NCBI GenBank assembly: GCA_021734325.1
Contig: JAIPJF010000008.1
Location: 68,136 to 132,135 of the forward strand
Direction of reading: 5' to 3'
Source: Fidelibacterota bacterium
Lineage (GTDB): Bacteria; Fidelibacterota; UBA8477; JABMPR01
Length of the DNA: 64,000 nt
The position numbers were made by a program, and so were the translations under genes. Shown here piece by piece: positions 18,408-27,807 of this stretch. The stretch's first letter is position 1. Every line of letters starts with the position of its first letter. The notes below the pieces were generated by a model. That model searched no databases. It saw only the letters and a program-made list of their open reading frames with translations, and was not told where the DNA came from.

Positions 18408-19595
18408 TTATTTCAATTTATGGACGGCCTCAGCAAATCTTGCCAAACCCGTTTTAATAGCTTCCATAGATGTAGCATAGGACAGTCTAATGTGTTCTGG
18501 TGCTCCAAAGGCTGATCCAGGAACTACAGTAATATGGGCAACATCCAATAAATATTTTGTCAGATCCGTGTCACTTTGAATCTGGATGTCCCCTGCTTTT
18601 TTTCCGAACAGGGCAGATACCTTTGGGAAGGCATAAAATGCGCCTTCCGGCATGATGCAAGTTACACCAGCCATTTGATTGAGTGCTTCAATCATATAGT
18701 TGCGACGTTGGATAAACTGGTTTCGCCAGTCAGCCAAAAATAACGGTTCTGTTCTCAACGCCGCCTCAGAGGCATACTGGGCTATGGAATTGGGGCAACC
18801 CGTTGCTTGTCCCTGAAACTTGCCCATGGCTGAAGCCAGTTCTGGAACAGTTGCTGCATATCCTATACGCCAACCAGTCATGGCAAAAGCTTTGGACATG
18901 GTCTGGACAGTTATGGTCTTATCGTAAGCCTGCTCAAAAGATGCAAGGCTAATATGTTCCCCGTCATAAACCAGGGCTTCATAGCATTCATCGCTGATAA
19001 TCCAGATATCATTCTCTACTGCCACATCCACAATAGCTTGCAAGCTATCACGGTTCAGTACGGCACCACTTGGATTGGAAGGGGTGTTAATGATCATCCC
19101 CTTGGTTCTTTCTGTAACACCGGCTAGAAGCTGTTCTTTGCTCACCTGAAAATGATCAGCTTCGTGTGTTTCAACATAGACTGGCTCAGCGCCACTCAAT
19201 TTTACCACTTCTGGATAGGTCACCCAATATGGAGTAAGAACCAATACTTCGTCTCCGGCTTCAAAAAGGGTCATCATAATGTTGAAGAGTGAGTGTTTAC
19301 CACCATTTGAAACAACAATCTGATTGGCCTGATAGTCTAGTCCGTTATCTTTTTTTAATTTATCGGCAATGGCTTGTTTTAGCGATTGCGTTCCGGAACC
19401 AGGCGTATAGCGTGTTTTACCATCAGCCAGCGCTTTATTCGCTGCTTCAACAATATGTTTGGGGGTATCAAAATCCGGTTCGCCGGCACCAAAGGAAATA
19501 ACATCAACACCCTGAGCCCTCAACCTGGCGGCTGCTTCGATTACGGCCATGGTTGCTGAAGGCTGTAACGCATTGATTCTTTTTGTAAAACTCAT
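18408..19595 (-). CDS. Class I aminotransferase (aspartate aminotransferase type)
   Basis: A 395-residue PLP enzyme of fold type I, subgroup 1-gamma. The Schiff-base lysine lies in [17 protein letters not shown] near residue 237, the substrate-carboxylate arginine is in [13 protein letters not shown] near the C-terminus, and [11 protein letters not shown] lies near residue 170. The family converts aspartate plus 2-oxoglutarate to oxaloacetate plus glutamate, though some members also take prephenate or aromatic substrates. It is first in the run leading into rpmE. Confidence 0.92.
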   Translation of the reverse strand: MSFTKRINALQPSATMAVIEAAARLRAQGVDVISFGAGEPDFDTPKHIVEAANKALADGKTRYTPGSGTQSLKQAIADKLKKDNGLDYQANQIVVSNGGKHSLFNIMMTLFEAGDEVLVLTPYWVTYPEVVKLSGAEPVYVETHEADHFQVSKEQLLAGVTERTKGMIINTPSNPSGAVLNRDSLQAIVDVAVENDIWIISDECYEALVYDGEHISLASFEQAYDKTITVQTMSKAFAMTGWRIGYAATVPELASAMGKFQGQATGCPNSIAQYASEAALRTEPLFLADWRNQFIQRRNYMIEALNQMAGVTCIMPEGAFYAFPKVSALFGKKAGDIQIQSDTDLTKYLLDVAHITVVPGSAFGAPEHIRLSYATSMEAIKTGLARFAEAVHKLK

Positions 19596-19750
19596 TTCTT
19601 TTCTATCTCCTTAAAAAGCCGCGCAATATATCCGTTCACCCCCGCTCTTAGCAAGCGAAACGTGTTCTATATTATTTTGACAGGACTGGAATATTATCGA
19701 GTTCAGTAAACCGTAAATATGAACCGCTGGAAGTTATGGATACCCTGAGT

Positions 19751-21004
19751 TTATGAATTCATTGCCTGGAGAAATTCCTTGTTGGTGTCTGTACGCTGCA
19801 TCCGTTCCAGCAGGAATTCCATAGCCTCAACAGGGGTCATTTCATTCAGTAGTTTCCTCAGAATCCAGGTCCTGGATAATTCGGCCTTACTGAGCAGTAA
19901 TTCTTCTTTTCGTGTACTGGAACGAATAATGTCGATGGCAGGATAAATGCGGCGATCACTCAACCTGCGATCAAGAACAAGTTCCATATTGCCCGTGCCC
20001 TTGAATTCTTCAAAAATAACATCGTCCATGCGTGACCCTGTTTCAATAAGTGCTGTTGCCATGATGGTTAGACTGCCGCCATGTTCAACATTCCTGGCAG
20101 CTCCAAAAAAGCGTTTTGGCCGATGGAGCGCATTGGAGTCAATACCTCCAGACAGAATTTTTCCACTATGGGGGATAACTGCATTATGCGCTCTGGCCAG
20201 ACGAGTCAAACTATCGAGGAGAATGACAACATCCTGACCGAATTCGACCAGACATTTGGCCTTATTCAAGACCATGTCAGCAACCTGTACATGTCGCTCT
20301 GGTGGTTCATCAAAAGTAGAGGCAATGACTTCGGCGTCAACCATGCGACGCATATCGGTCACTTCTTCAGGGCGCTCGTCAATAAGGAGTACCATGAGGG
20401 TAACTTCTGGATGGTTCAGCAATATCGAATTGGCAATATCCTGAAGGATAATTGTTTTACCAGTCTTTGGTTGGGCTGTGATCAAACCACGCTGTCCCTT
20501 TCCAATTGGGCTTATCAGGTCCATTACTCGCATTGAATAACTCTTTGGACCTCTTTCAAGAACCAGTTTACTGTCAGCATACAAGGGGATGAGTGTGTCG
20601 AATTGGGGTACAATACGTCCTTCTTCAGGGTTCTGATAATTGATCGCTTCTACCTTGAGCAGGGCAAAATAGCGTTCGTTGTCCTTGGGGGGACGCACCT
20701 GTCCCCAGACGATCTGGCCTGTTCTCAAACCGAATCGTTTGATCTGTGAAGGTGATACATAGATATCATGTGGACCGGCGAGATAGTTGTTGTCAGCATC
20801 TCGTAAAAATCCATATCCATCTGGGAGTATCTCCAGCACACCAGCAGAGAACATCATCCCGGCACTCTCTGTTTGTGCTTCAAGGATGGATTCTATCATG
20901 TCCAATTTTTTCTGCCCACTGACGGCTGGAATTTCCAGTTCCTTGGCAATTTCCGTTAATTCCTTCAACTTCTTCTCCAGAAGTTGGCTAATGGTATAAC
21001 TCAT
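19751..21004 (-). CDS. rho: Transcription termination factor Rho
   Basis: A 417-residue Rho, the hexameric RNA helicase that ends transcription. It has the N-terminal Rho_N helices, the cold-shock-like RNA-binding domain ([13 protein letters not shown]), a Walker A in [13 protein letters not shown], a Walker B in [13 protein letters not shown], and the Q/R-loop segment in the C-terminal half. No large N-terminal insertion is present, in contrast to some Bacteroidota and Actinobacteria. The 208-base leader between folC and rho shows no structure I can name. Confidence 0.97.
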   Translation of the reverse strand: MSYTISQLLEKKLKELTEIAKELEIPAVSGQKKLDMIESILEAQTESAGMMFSAGVLEILPDGYGFLRDADNNYLAGPHDIYVSPSQIKRFGLRTGQIVWGQVRPPKDNERYFALLKVEAINYQNPEEGRIVPQFDTLIPLYADSKLVLERGPKSYSMRVMDLISPIGKGQRGLITAQPKTGKTIILQDIANSILLNHPEVTLMVLLIDERPEEVTDMRRMVDAEVIASTFDEPPERHVQVADMVLNKAKCLVEFGQDVVILLDSLTRLARAHNAVIPHSGKILSGGIDSNALHRPKRFFGAARNVEHGGSLTIMATALIETGSRMDDVIFEEFKGTGNMELVLDRRLSDRRIYPAIDIIRSSTRKEELLLSKAELSRTWILRKLLNEMTPVEAMEFLLERMQRTDTNKEFLQAMNS

Positions 21005-21212
21005 CGTGATAAACCTGTTCTTTTGTAATTGTTATTAGTAATAAATTTAGTCTGCTGTGAAAAAATTAATTCGGGAGGTTAAATCTGCACTCTCAGTTAG
21101 AAAGCTGCAAGTTGAATTTAAACGCGACCTATACCTTGTCAATCAAAATTCTGATTTAAATTTAGCCCCTCTCTTCCAACGAAAAAATTGAAAATTAAGG
21201 GGAAGTGGCTCA

Positions 21213-22484
21213 TCATTCGATAGAAAATAAATCAAAAAGGGATTCTGCAAGGTAGTGGCTCCCTAAAAAGCAAATCACCTGACCAGGGTGTGCCAGCATC
21301 CTTAGTGCTTGTGCGTATGCTTCAGCTGGATTATTGAAAATCCTTTCAGAGCTCATACCAAACCTCCTCAGACTTTCCGGATCTAGGGATGAATGGCCCT
21401 TGAAGGCAGTATATAAAACAGGTCCCGACCATGACTCAAGAAACGGGACCATCGCTGAGATATTCTTGCGGGCATTTAGGGCGGCGATCAAAATCGTATC
21501 CTGCAGTTTGATTTCTCTGAGCGAATCCATCAAGCGCTGCAATCCACCCAAATTGTGGGCGACATCATAGAGTATTGTAGGATTCTCATGCAAGCGCTGC
21601 ATGCGTCCCGGCCAGTGCATTGCGTCCAATCCCTCCTGAATAATCGAAGAATCCAATGCAAATCCCAACTGGGATAAGGCCACAAGCACATTGCTAAAAT
21701 TCTCAACCTGATGACTGCCGAGCAATGGCAGATTTACAGATATTGTTTGGTCCTGAATCTTCAACGATACGAGTTGGCCATTCAAATGACTATCAACTTC
21801 AACAATTTGGACATGTCTGGGGACTTCAATTATTACCGATCGAGTCTCGTGACACCTTGTTCTCATTATTCGCTGGATCGCAGGTTTATTTTGTCCCAGT
21901 ATCAACGGTTTTCCAGGTTTAATGATGCCTGCCTTTTCCAATGCGATCTTTTCCAGGGTTTCACCAAGGATATTTTCATGATCCATGGAAATGGCAGTTA
22001 TGACACTAAGGATCGGGTCAACAACATTTGTCGCATCCAGCCGGCCTCCCAGACCTGTTTCCAGAACAACGTATTCAACCTTTTGCTCCTTGAAATAGAC
22101 CATGGCCAACGCCGTCAACACCTCAAAAAAGGTAATCTCAAGGGTCTCAATGTGGGGTCGCCAGGCATCAACCTTCTCGATGATGAAGTCGTCTGGGATC
22201 AGAGTCTTTCCGATACGAACCCGCTCATTGGGTTTGATTAGGTGTGGGGATGTAAAAAGTCCTGTTTTGACTCCAAGGGCAGTCATGATTGCTGCCAGCA
22301 TGGCCGATGTTGATCCCTTCCCGTTCGTTCCGGCGACGTGTATGGTTTTGTAAGCCTGATAAGGATTCCCTAGAATTTTCATAAATTGGACAACGCGGGA
22401 TAGTTCCAATTTGACACCAGGCACGGTCAGATTGAAGATATAGTCGAAAACGGTCTTCGGATCAGAGTTCAAGATTGATGACAT
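21213..22484 (-). CDS. folC: Folylpolyglutamate / dihydrofolate synthase
   Basis: A Mur-ligase-type enzyme that adds glutamate to (dihydro)folate. The P-loop is AGTNGKGSTSAMLA and the later blocks include TGLGGRLDATN and the AHNLGGLQRL segment. I take the ATG at 22484 (MSSILNSD), giving about 424 residues, the normal length. The longer reading from 22655 would overlap murI by about 140 bases and adds a non-homologous stretch. It is the last gene of the murI-amidase run before rho. Confidence 0.94.
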   Translation of the reverse strand: MSSILNSDPKTVFDYIFNLTVPGVKLELSRVVQFMKILGNPYQAYKTIHVAGTNGKGSTSAMLAAIMTALGVKTGLFTSPHLIKPNERVRIGKTLIPDDFIIEKVDAWRPHIETLEITFFEVLTALAMVYFKEQKVEYVVLETGLGGRLDATNVVDPILSVITAISMDHENILGETLEKIALEKAGIIKPGKPLILGQNKPAIQRIMRTRCHETRSVIIEVPRHVQIVEVDSHLNGQLVSLKIQDQTISVNLPLLGSHQVENFSNVLVALSQLGFALDSSIIQEGLDAMHWPGRMQRLHENPTILYDVAHNLGGLQRLMDSLREIKLQDTILIAALNARKNISAMVPFLESWSGPVLYTAFKGHSSLDPESLRRFGMSSERIFNNPAEAYAQALRMLAHPGQVICFLGSHYLAESLFDLFSIE

Positions 22485-22515
22485 GTGAAATCCGCTTATG
22501 GGACCTGATGAAAAC

Positions 22516-23349
22516 TTATTTGTAAGATTCGAGGACTTCCAATTCAACTTTAAACAGATTGTCCAGGGGACGGCCAAGAAACCGTGATGCAGTCTCTTCA
22601 AATTTTTGCGGAAAATCTGAGACATAGAACATATGTTTACCAGGGTCACCTTCATCAGGATTCACCAGATCCAAATCCTCAAGAAGTTTTTTGACCTCCA
22701 CAGCAGTCTCCTCCCCTGAATCGACCAGGCGGACATCCGCTCCTATAACCTCTTGAATAGCAGATTTTAGATAGGGATAGTGGGTACACCCCAGGATGAG
22801 CGAATCGGGTCTATTCCCTGCAAACCTATCCAGATAGTATGATAAAACACTCATAACGACCTGATCATGGGGCCAATCCTCTTCTACCAAAGGAACAAGC
22901 AAGGGGCATGATTGATCAATCACATCAATTGTAGCATCAAGATCGTGTATTGCTGATCGATAAGCACCAGAGCGAATCGTTGAGGCTGTACCAATCACCC
23001 CAATCCGCTTATGGGGAGCATATTTTACCGCTGCCCTCGAGCCAGGATCGATCACACCGACAATGGGAATATTAAAATGCTTCTGGAGCGATTCGAGGGC
23101 AACTGAGGACGCCGTATTACAGGCAACAACGATCATTTTGACATTTTTCTCGAGGAGAAAAGAGGAGATTTGATGGGAAAATCGAATGACTGTCTCTTCA
23201 GACTTGGACCCATAGGGTACGCGTGCCGTATCGCCAAAATAGATCAAATGTTCCTGGGGTAATAGATTGATCAAGGCACGAACAACAGAGATTCCCCCAA
23301 GACCGGAATCAAAGACGCCGATAGCCTGATTTGCATCATGTGTGATCAT
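22516..23349 (-). CDS. murI: Glutamate racemase
   Basis: A 277-residue enzyme making D-glutamate for peptidoglycan. Both acid/base cysteines are visible, in VVACNTASS and LGCTHYPYL, as is the N-terminal FDSGLGGISVVRAL segment and the YFGDTARVPYG block. Its start overlaps the amidase stop by four bases, placing synthesis of a wall precursor and wall cleavage in the same operon. Confidence 0.97.
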   Translation of the reverse strand: MITHDANQAIGVFDSGLGGISVVRALINLLPQEHLIYFGDTARVPYGSKSEETVIRFSHQISSFLLEKNVKMIVVACNTASSVALESLQKHFNIPIVGVIDPGSRAAVKYAPHKRIGVIGTASTIRSGAYRSAIHDLDATIDVIDQSCPLLVPLVEEDWPHDQVVMSVLSYYLDRFAGNRPDSLILGCTHYPYLKSAIQEVIGADVRLVDSGEETAVEVKKLLEDLDLVNPDEGDPGKHMFYVSDFPQKFEETASRFLGRPLDNLFKVELEVLESYK

Positions 23350-24881
23350 GGTGATAATAACTTTTCGTGGCGTGTTTTATATTTCATAAGTGCATTAAAG
23401 ATCGCTTCAGCCGCCTTCTGTCTATATGCTGCTTGCAGTAAGCGCCGTGCGTCATTCTTGTTCGATATGAAACCTAATTCAATCAAAACATTTGGCATGG
23501 AAGCTCCTATGAGGACAATAAAACCGGCTTGTTTTACTCCCCTGTTCTGTCCGATCAGTTTCTTGTCAAATTCACTCTGGATCAGATCAGCCAGCGTCTC
23601 ACTCTGCTGTACAAAAGAACTCTGGGCCATGGTAGCAATAATAAGTTGTTCACTACTCATTTCAGTCCTATGCTCTGATGGTTTCTCCAATTTAATCGCT
23701 GCATTCTCCATTTCAGCGACAGCGATCGCAGCTGGGTCTTTTCCGGGCCGTAATAAATAGGTCTCAAAACCGGAAGCCATTTTATTTTTATTCGCATTGG
23801 CGTGCACGCTGAGAAATACTTTACCACCTGCTTCATTGGCTATCTTGGTTCTCTCCCAGAGGGGAATGAATTCATCCTTATCCCGTGTATAGATGACTTC
23901 AATATCGGTCCGGGCTTCAATCAATTTGCCCAGACGTTTTACCACATCAAGAACGATATCTTTCTCTGTAGCGCCATTTCCCCGTGCACCTGGATCATGT
24001 CCACCATGTCCTGCATCTAATACTATCTTGTCCAGCTTCCACTTTGCCCGTTCCTGATCCAGAAAATGAGTCTGGTCGATCACATGGGGACGACGAATTG
24101 TCAGTAGAATTTCGGGAGGGGTTTCTCGACGGATGACATCCACCCCTTTTTCAACTGTACCACGAAGTCGGAAGGTCAATTGTGAGGTTCCCTCCAGCTG
24201 ATCAGCCGTCACGGTCCTGATGGTTCCGTTTTGGGGGACCTCCGTATTGTCTATCCCCTGTTTATTTATGCTGGCCCCTGGCAGGGTGACGTAGAGCCAT
24301 TCGTCCCTGTTGATCCAGGCCTTGACTGATTTGGCATCATAGTTATTTGCTGTTCGAATGCGAACGATGGTTCCATTCTGTCGTTCTTCGATTGTTGTTG
24401 AAACTATATCAAAGGGTGATAATTCAGGTCGCTCTTCCGTTTTCTGGACAATTAAATCGGCAGTATCCGATCCAGTCAGGAGGGTGACTCCGGAGACCAG
24501 ACCAACCTCCTTAAGGATTTTCACAAAATCATCCATGGGGATATAACTCTCCCCATCAAGAAGGATGACTGGTCGCGACATTTGGAAGGTCCTATCCTCC
24601 ACCATGACGAATCGGTTGTAGGCGGTGACCTTCAATTTCAGATTGCCGATACGAAACACTGACTTTTTTACACCAGGATTTATAAAAGCCGATATTTTGT
24701 AAGCATCCAGAACGTCCTTTATTGCGACGTACTGGTAATTATTCACCGCATACACTGGGATTGCCGGTATGTAGCGATCATCAGCCGCTCTCTGCAGGAT
24801 CAGTTCAGTCCTTCGAGCCTGTAATGAGGATACGATCACCAGGGAGAAAAGGACGAAAAGAATATTGCGAATGCTGATCAT
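23346..24881 (-). CDS. N-acetylmuramoyl-L-alanine amidase (Amidase_3), secreted
   Basis: A 511-residue exported wall hydrolase that cuts the bond between the stem peptide and muramic acid. A signal peptide (about residues 1-22) is followed by an N-terminal region with a copper-amine-oxidase-N-like/AMIN-like character, then the zinc amidase domain from about residue 280: LDAGHGGHDPGARG, the LSVHANANK histidine, and the VLIELGFISN glutamate near the end. AmiC-type proteins act at division or in wall remodelling. It is followed by murI and preceded by two envelope protein genes. Confidence 0.93.
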   Translation of the reverse strand: MISIRNILFVLFSLVIVSSLQARRTELILQRAADDRYIPAIPVYAVNNYQYVAIKDVLDAYKISAFINPGVKKSVFRIGNLKLKVTAYNRFVMVEDRTFQMSRPVILLDGESYIPMDDFVKILKEVGLVSGVTLLTGSDTADLIVQKTEERPELSPFDIVSTTIEERQNGTIVRIRTANNYDAKSVKAWINRDEWLYVTLPGASINKQGIDNTEVPQNGTIRTVTADQLEGTSQLTFRLRGTVEKGVDVIRRETPPEILLTIRRPHVIDQTHFLDQERAKWKLDKIVLDAGHGGHDPGARGNGATEKDIVLDVVKRLGKLIEARTDIEVIYTRDKDEFIPLWERTKIANEAGGKVFLSVHANANKNKMASGFETYLLRPGKDPAAIAVAEMENAAIKLEKPSEHRTEMSSEQLIIATMAQSSFVQQSETLADLIQSEFDKKLIGQNRGVKQAGFIVLIGASMPNVLIELGFISNKNDARRLLQAAYRQKAAEAIFNALMKYKTRHEKLLSP

Positions 24882-24910
24882 AATTAGCGTTTAAATTAGT
24901 CGCAGGGAAT

Positions 24911-26647
24911 TTATAAGACAATGGACAACTGTACATGAAAACTGGGGCTTTTTTGCGTTGACGCAGCTGAATATAAATCTGTCTGAGTAAATTGAATCTC
25001 CAGAAAGCTCAACTCATTGTTTGTATATCGACAATATAAATACCAATGCTGACCATCCTGGAACGCTGTGAAGAAGTTAAAACTCTCAGCCAATCCAGAT
25101 TCATAAACACTCAATCTCAGGCTGCTGGCTGGGATCAAATATCTGACATGGCCCGCTGCGATTCTCCAGGAATCCTGAAACCATGCCATCCTCTGCTGAA
25201 GAAGGAAAGATCTTTCATTTTGATTCGCTGCAGTTTTAATGTTTATCCGATACCGAACCTGAGAAGTGACACTTTCGTCCAGGGATACTGCAAGCTTATT
25301 TATACGATTGTAATGCACTATATCCTGCCAAATTTGACTATCATATAGGGGGCCATCATTTTTTTGACTCCAGTCAAATTGCATCCTCCAACTTCCCTGA
25401 TGAAAATAAATCTGAGCTTTATGTATGATTAATCTCCGTCTGTTGGCGAGACTGGTTAGCCGCATGGCGGAAGCCTGGTCCAGTGCATATTGAATATTGA
25501 CTCCGTGTAAAGGCTTCACTAAAAGGCGAAATGAAATGCCTCCTTCACTGGCGCTTTGTTGACCCAAAAGTGTTAACTGTTGGGTTTCTTGTGACGAATC
25601 AGTTTTTTTAAATTGCCGATACTGCGCTGATAATCTTAAATATTGACCATTATAGGACCAATTGAGAAGGGCACGGGATAAATTAAAATTATCCCAAAAT
25701 AGCTGGATCATCTGAGATTCAGCGAAGCGATATTGAACTCCCCACTCTGCATCTATGTTACGATCAGAAACATGGCTTTTATGACTGGCTATTAAAAGTT
25801 TTAGTGATCCCTGCTCATAAGTAGCAGCAGCGCCAATATCACTGAGATATTTGTAATCATATGATTTTCCCACAAAGTGAATTCCATCACTATCTTCCTT
25901 AAAGCTATCGTCACTGATTTGGCCAATTGCTTGTCTGCTCGAGATAAATGCAGCAAGATTGAGTGTTGAAAACTCCCAAACACTTGCGATCCCACGGAAA
26001 TAGTTAGTTTCCCTGGAAGAATAATGTGGGCGCGGCTGTATGCGCAATGTCGATGTCAAGCTCCCCGGGCTCATGCTTGGTCTACTAGCATTCTGATCAA
26101 GAATCAAGCCTCCCCCCCAGCTAATATTAAAGTCACCGGCAATAAACCGGGAGGTTCCTGGAATCTTCGTGCTTGAAATGGACGCTACCAGATGATCGCT
26201 TATTTTTGATTCGCCAGGATCCTGTTCGATGAGAAAGGTTAGCTCTATGGATTCATTTTTAATTCTACTTTTATGCAGGATCCGCCAGGCATCCGATGCA
26301 GCATTGTATTGAATTCGCTGACGACTTACCATGCTGGTACCAGAAGTTTTGCGAGGAGGCAATGCCGGGAAATCACTCCTCCACAACCTTTGCAATTCTT
26401 TATAACCTGCAGATGTACAACCCAAGTGCTGCCAGAATAAGATGAGCTCAATCGCTTTAGGTGGAAAATTTCTATATAACAGATCCATTGAATCAGCAGT
26501 GGATATTTCCAATGGATCGAATAATTGTTTCAGCAGGATGCTGTGATAACTCCCTTCATCAGGTTCATCCACTTCATTTTGCGTCAAGTCCTCGCCTTGA
26601 CCATAGATGACTTGGGCCAGGAAAAGCAAAAGGATCAGGGAGCTCAT
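24911..26647 (-). CDS. Helix-hairpin-helix N-terminal, putative outer-membrane barrel protein
   Basis: A 578-residue exported protein (hydrophobic leader ending near AQVIYG). Residues about 43-95 (LFDPLEISTADSMDLLYRNF onward, then AGYKELQRLW) look like a degenerate ComEA-type helix-hairpin-helix as found at the start of a known group of Bacteroidota barrel proteins. The rest alternates polar and aromatic residues in short beta strands, ends in a hydrophobic strand, and lacks any enzyme motif, so an outer-membrane barrel is likely. Function is unknown. It overlaps the upstream barrel gene by four bases and lies 29 bases before the amidase. Confidence 0.6.
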   Translation of the reverse strand: MSSLILLLFLAQVIYGQGEDLTQNEVDEPDEGSYHSILLKQLFDPLEISTADSMDLLYRNFPPKAIELILFWQHLGCTSAGYKELQRLWRSDFPALPPRKTSGTSMVSRQRIQYNAASDAWRILHKSRIKNESIELTFLIEQDPGESKISDHLVASISSTKIPGTSRFIAGDFNISWGGGLILDQNASRPSMSPGSLTSTLRIQPRPHYSSRETNYFRGIASVWEFSTLNLAAFISSRQAIGQISDDSFKEDSDGIHFVGKSYDYKYLSDIGAAATYEQGSLKLLIASHKSHVSDRNIDAEWGVQYRFAESQMIQLFWDNFNLSRALLNWSYNGQYLRLSAQYRQFKKTDSSQETQQLTLLGQQSASEGGISFRLLVKPLHGVNIQYALDQASAMRLTSLANRRRLIIHKAQIYFHQGSWRMQFDWSQKNDGPLYDSQIWQDIVHYNRINKLAVSLDESVTSQVRYRINIKTAANQNERSFLLQQRMAWFQDSWRIAAGHVRYLIPASSLRLSVYESGLAESFNFFTAFQDGQHWYLYCRYTNNELSFLEIQFTQTDLYSAASTQKSPSFHVQLSIVL

Positions 26648-27462
26648 TTAAAATGGAATTCCATTCCAAATCCATGTGAATCCGGCAGTTCCGCATGTCC
26701 AATCCAGGTGTAATGCACCACATATTTGGCTAGTCTGACACGCCAACCGGCTGACAGGGTTCCGCTTGCATCTCGATAACCGCATGCAAATTGCCATTTT
26801 GACTTGGGTGTGGTGATTATCCCTATGCCAAATTCCAGGGGTAGAGCCGCTTCCTTTTCCAGACCCAGGAGGAGCAGGAATAACTCACTTTCATACTCGG
26901 CTGCGAACAAGAACTTCTGAGGCAATTCAAGTGAAGGACTCTTCTGGATCAAGTGCTTAATAACGGAACCGAAATGTATTCTCTCTGTGAATTCGTAGTA
27001 CAAGCCAGGTGAGATCGAGACAGCAAAAAGAGTCTTCCAGGATGCTATATCCACTCGATAGAATCCTGTGCTCAATCCAACGCGCAAGGTCGAATCAATT
27101 GTCCAGGATCCTCCTGCATCAAAGGTCAACTCTGAATATATATCATCACCGAAATAATCAATATTCGCTTCGAGAGAAAGGCTCTTAAAATGATGCAGGA
27201 TCTTTAGAGAGGTGGAATTCAATTCTAAGTTCACAAAAGGTCGTCCATATTGCACGCTGACCTGCGATTTAGTTGTCATACTCATCAAGGCCGGGTTCTG
27301 GGCATACCTATCCAGATGTGAGTCCCCGATGACACTCACATTTGCACTTGCCCCGGCCCAATTCACTCCCGGAAATTCAAATGCGGCAAAGAGTGATTGA
27401 AATAAAAACAGTGCGACAAAGAGAATATGCCGCACAAAAAGCGTCTGCTTTAGCGATTCCAT
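26644..27462 (-). CDS. Putative outer-membrane protein, PorV/FadL-like
   Basis: A 272-residue exported protein with a signal sequence cleaved near SLFAAF. After it comes a stretch (GVNWAGASANVSVIGDSH, then YAQNPALMSM) of the kind seen in PorV/UPF0164-type barrel proteins, with an NPA turn. The remainder is rich in amphipathic strands. The exact family is not certain and no function can be assigned. It is first of a run that continues with the HHH barrel gene (four-base overlap), the amidase, murI and folC. Confidence 0.55.
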   Translation of the reverse strand: MESLKQTLFVRHILFVALFLFQSLFAAFEFPGVNWAGASANVSVIGDSHLDRYAQNPALMSMTTKSQVSVQYGRPFVNLELNSTSLKILHHFKSLSLEANIDYFGDDIYSELTFDAGGSWTIDSTLRVGLSTGFYRVDIASWKTLFAVSISPGLYYEFTERIHFGSVIKHLIQKSPSLELPQKFLFAAEYESELFLLLLGLEKEAALPLEFGIGIITTPKSKWQFACGYRDASGTLSAGWRVRLAKYVVHYTWIGHAELPDSHGFGMEFHFK

Positions 27463-27523
27463 TTTGCTACCCGATTTTGACTTTGTTGATTGTTTTAAAA
27501 GTGTAATCTATGTTAATTGAAAA

Positions 27524-27805
27524 ATGACATCTGCGCAACAGCTTAAAGAAGGAGAATCAGTGAATCAGATATTCACGCGCAAATTAAAGGATGAGCTGAT
27601 CGAGAAGATCAAACACTATTTCTCGATCGAGATGGATCAGGAATTGGGCAATTTTGATGCGGAATTCATTCTGGATTTCTTTAGCGAAAATATTGGGCCA
27701 CACTACTACAACCAGGCGATCCGTGATATGCAATCGCATTTGGCAAATTATCTGGAGAACCTGAACGATCGAATGGATGAACTGGTCAAACCAGTTGACG
27801 ACTAG
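27524..27805 (+). CDS. DUF2164 family protein
   Basis: A 93-residue protein whose core, with IKHYFSIEMDQELGNFDAEF and then IGPHYYNQAIRDMQSHL, matches the DUF2164 family in which the YYNQAI segment is the hallmark. No function is known for the family. It is a single gene, divergent from the barrel gene at 26644-27462 and convergent with the barrel gene at 27808 (two bases between stops). Confidence 0.85.
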   Translation: MTSAQQLKEGESVNQIFTRKLKDELIEKIKHYFSIEMDQELGNFDAEFILDFFSENIGPHYYNQAIRDMQSHLANYLENLNDRMDELVKPVDD

Positions 27806-27807
27806 CG

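Noticed and set aside
19655-19750. TTGACA at 19677 as a promoter
   Set aside because: On the plus strand with no plus-strand gene downstream and with only nine bases to TATTAT.
22485-22655. Upstream extension of folC
   Set aside because: It overlaps the end of murI by about 140 bases in another frame; the ATG at 22484 gives the normal FolC start.
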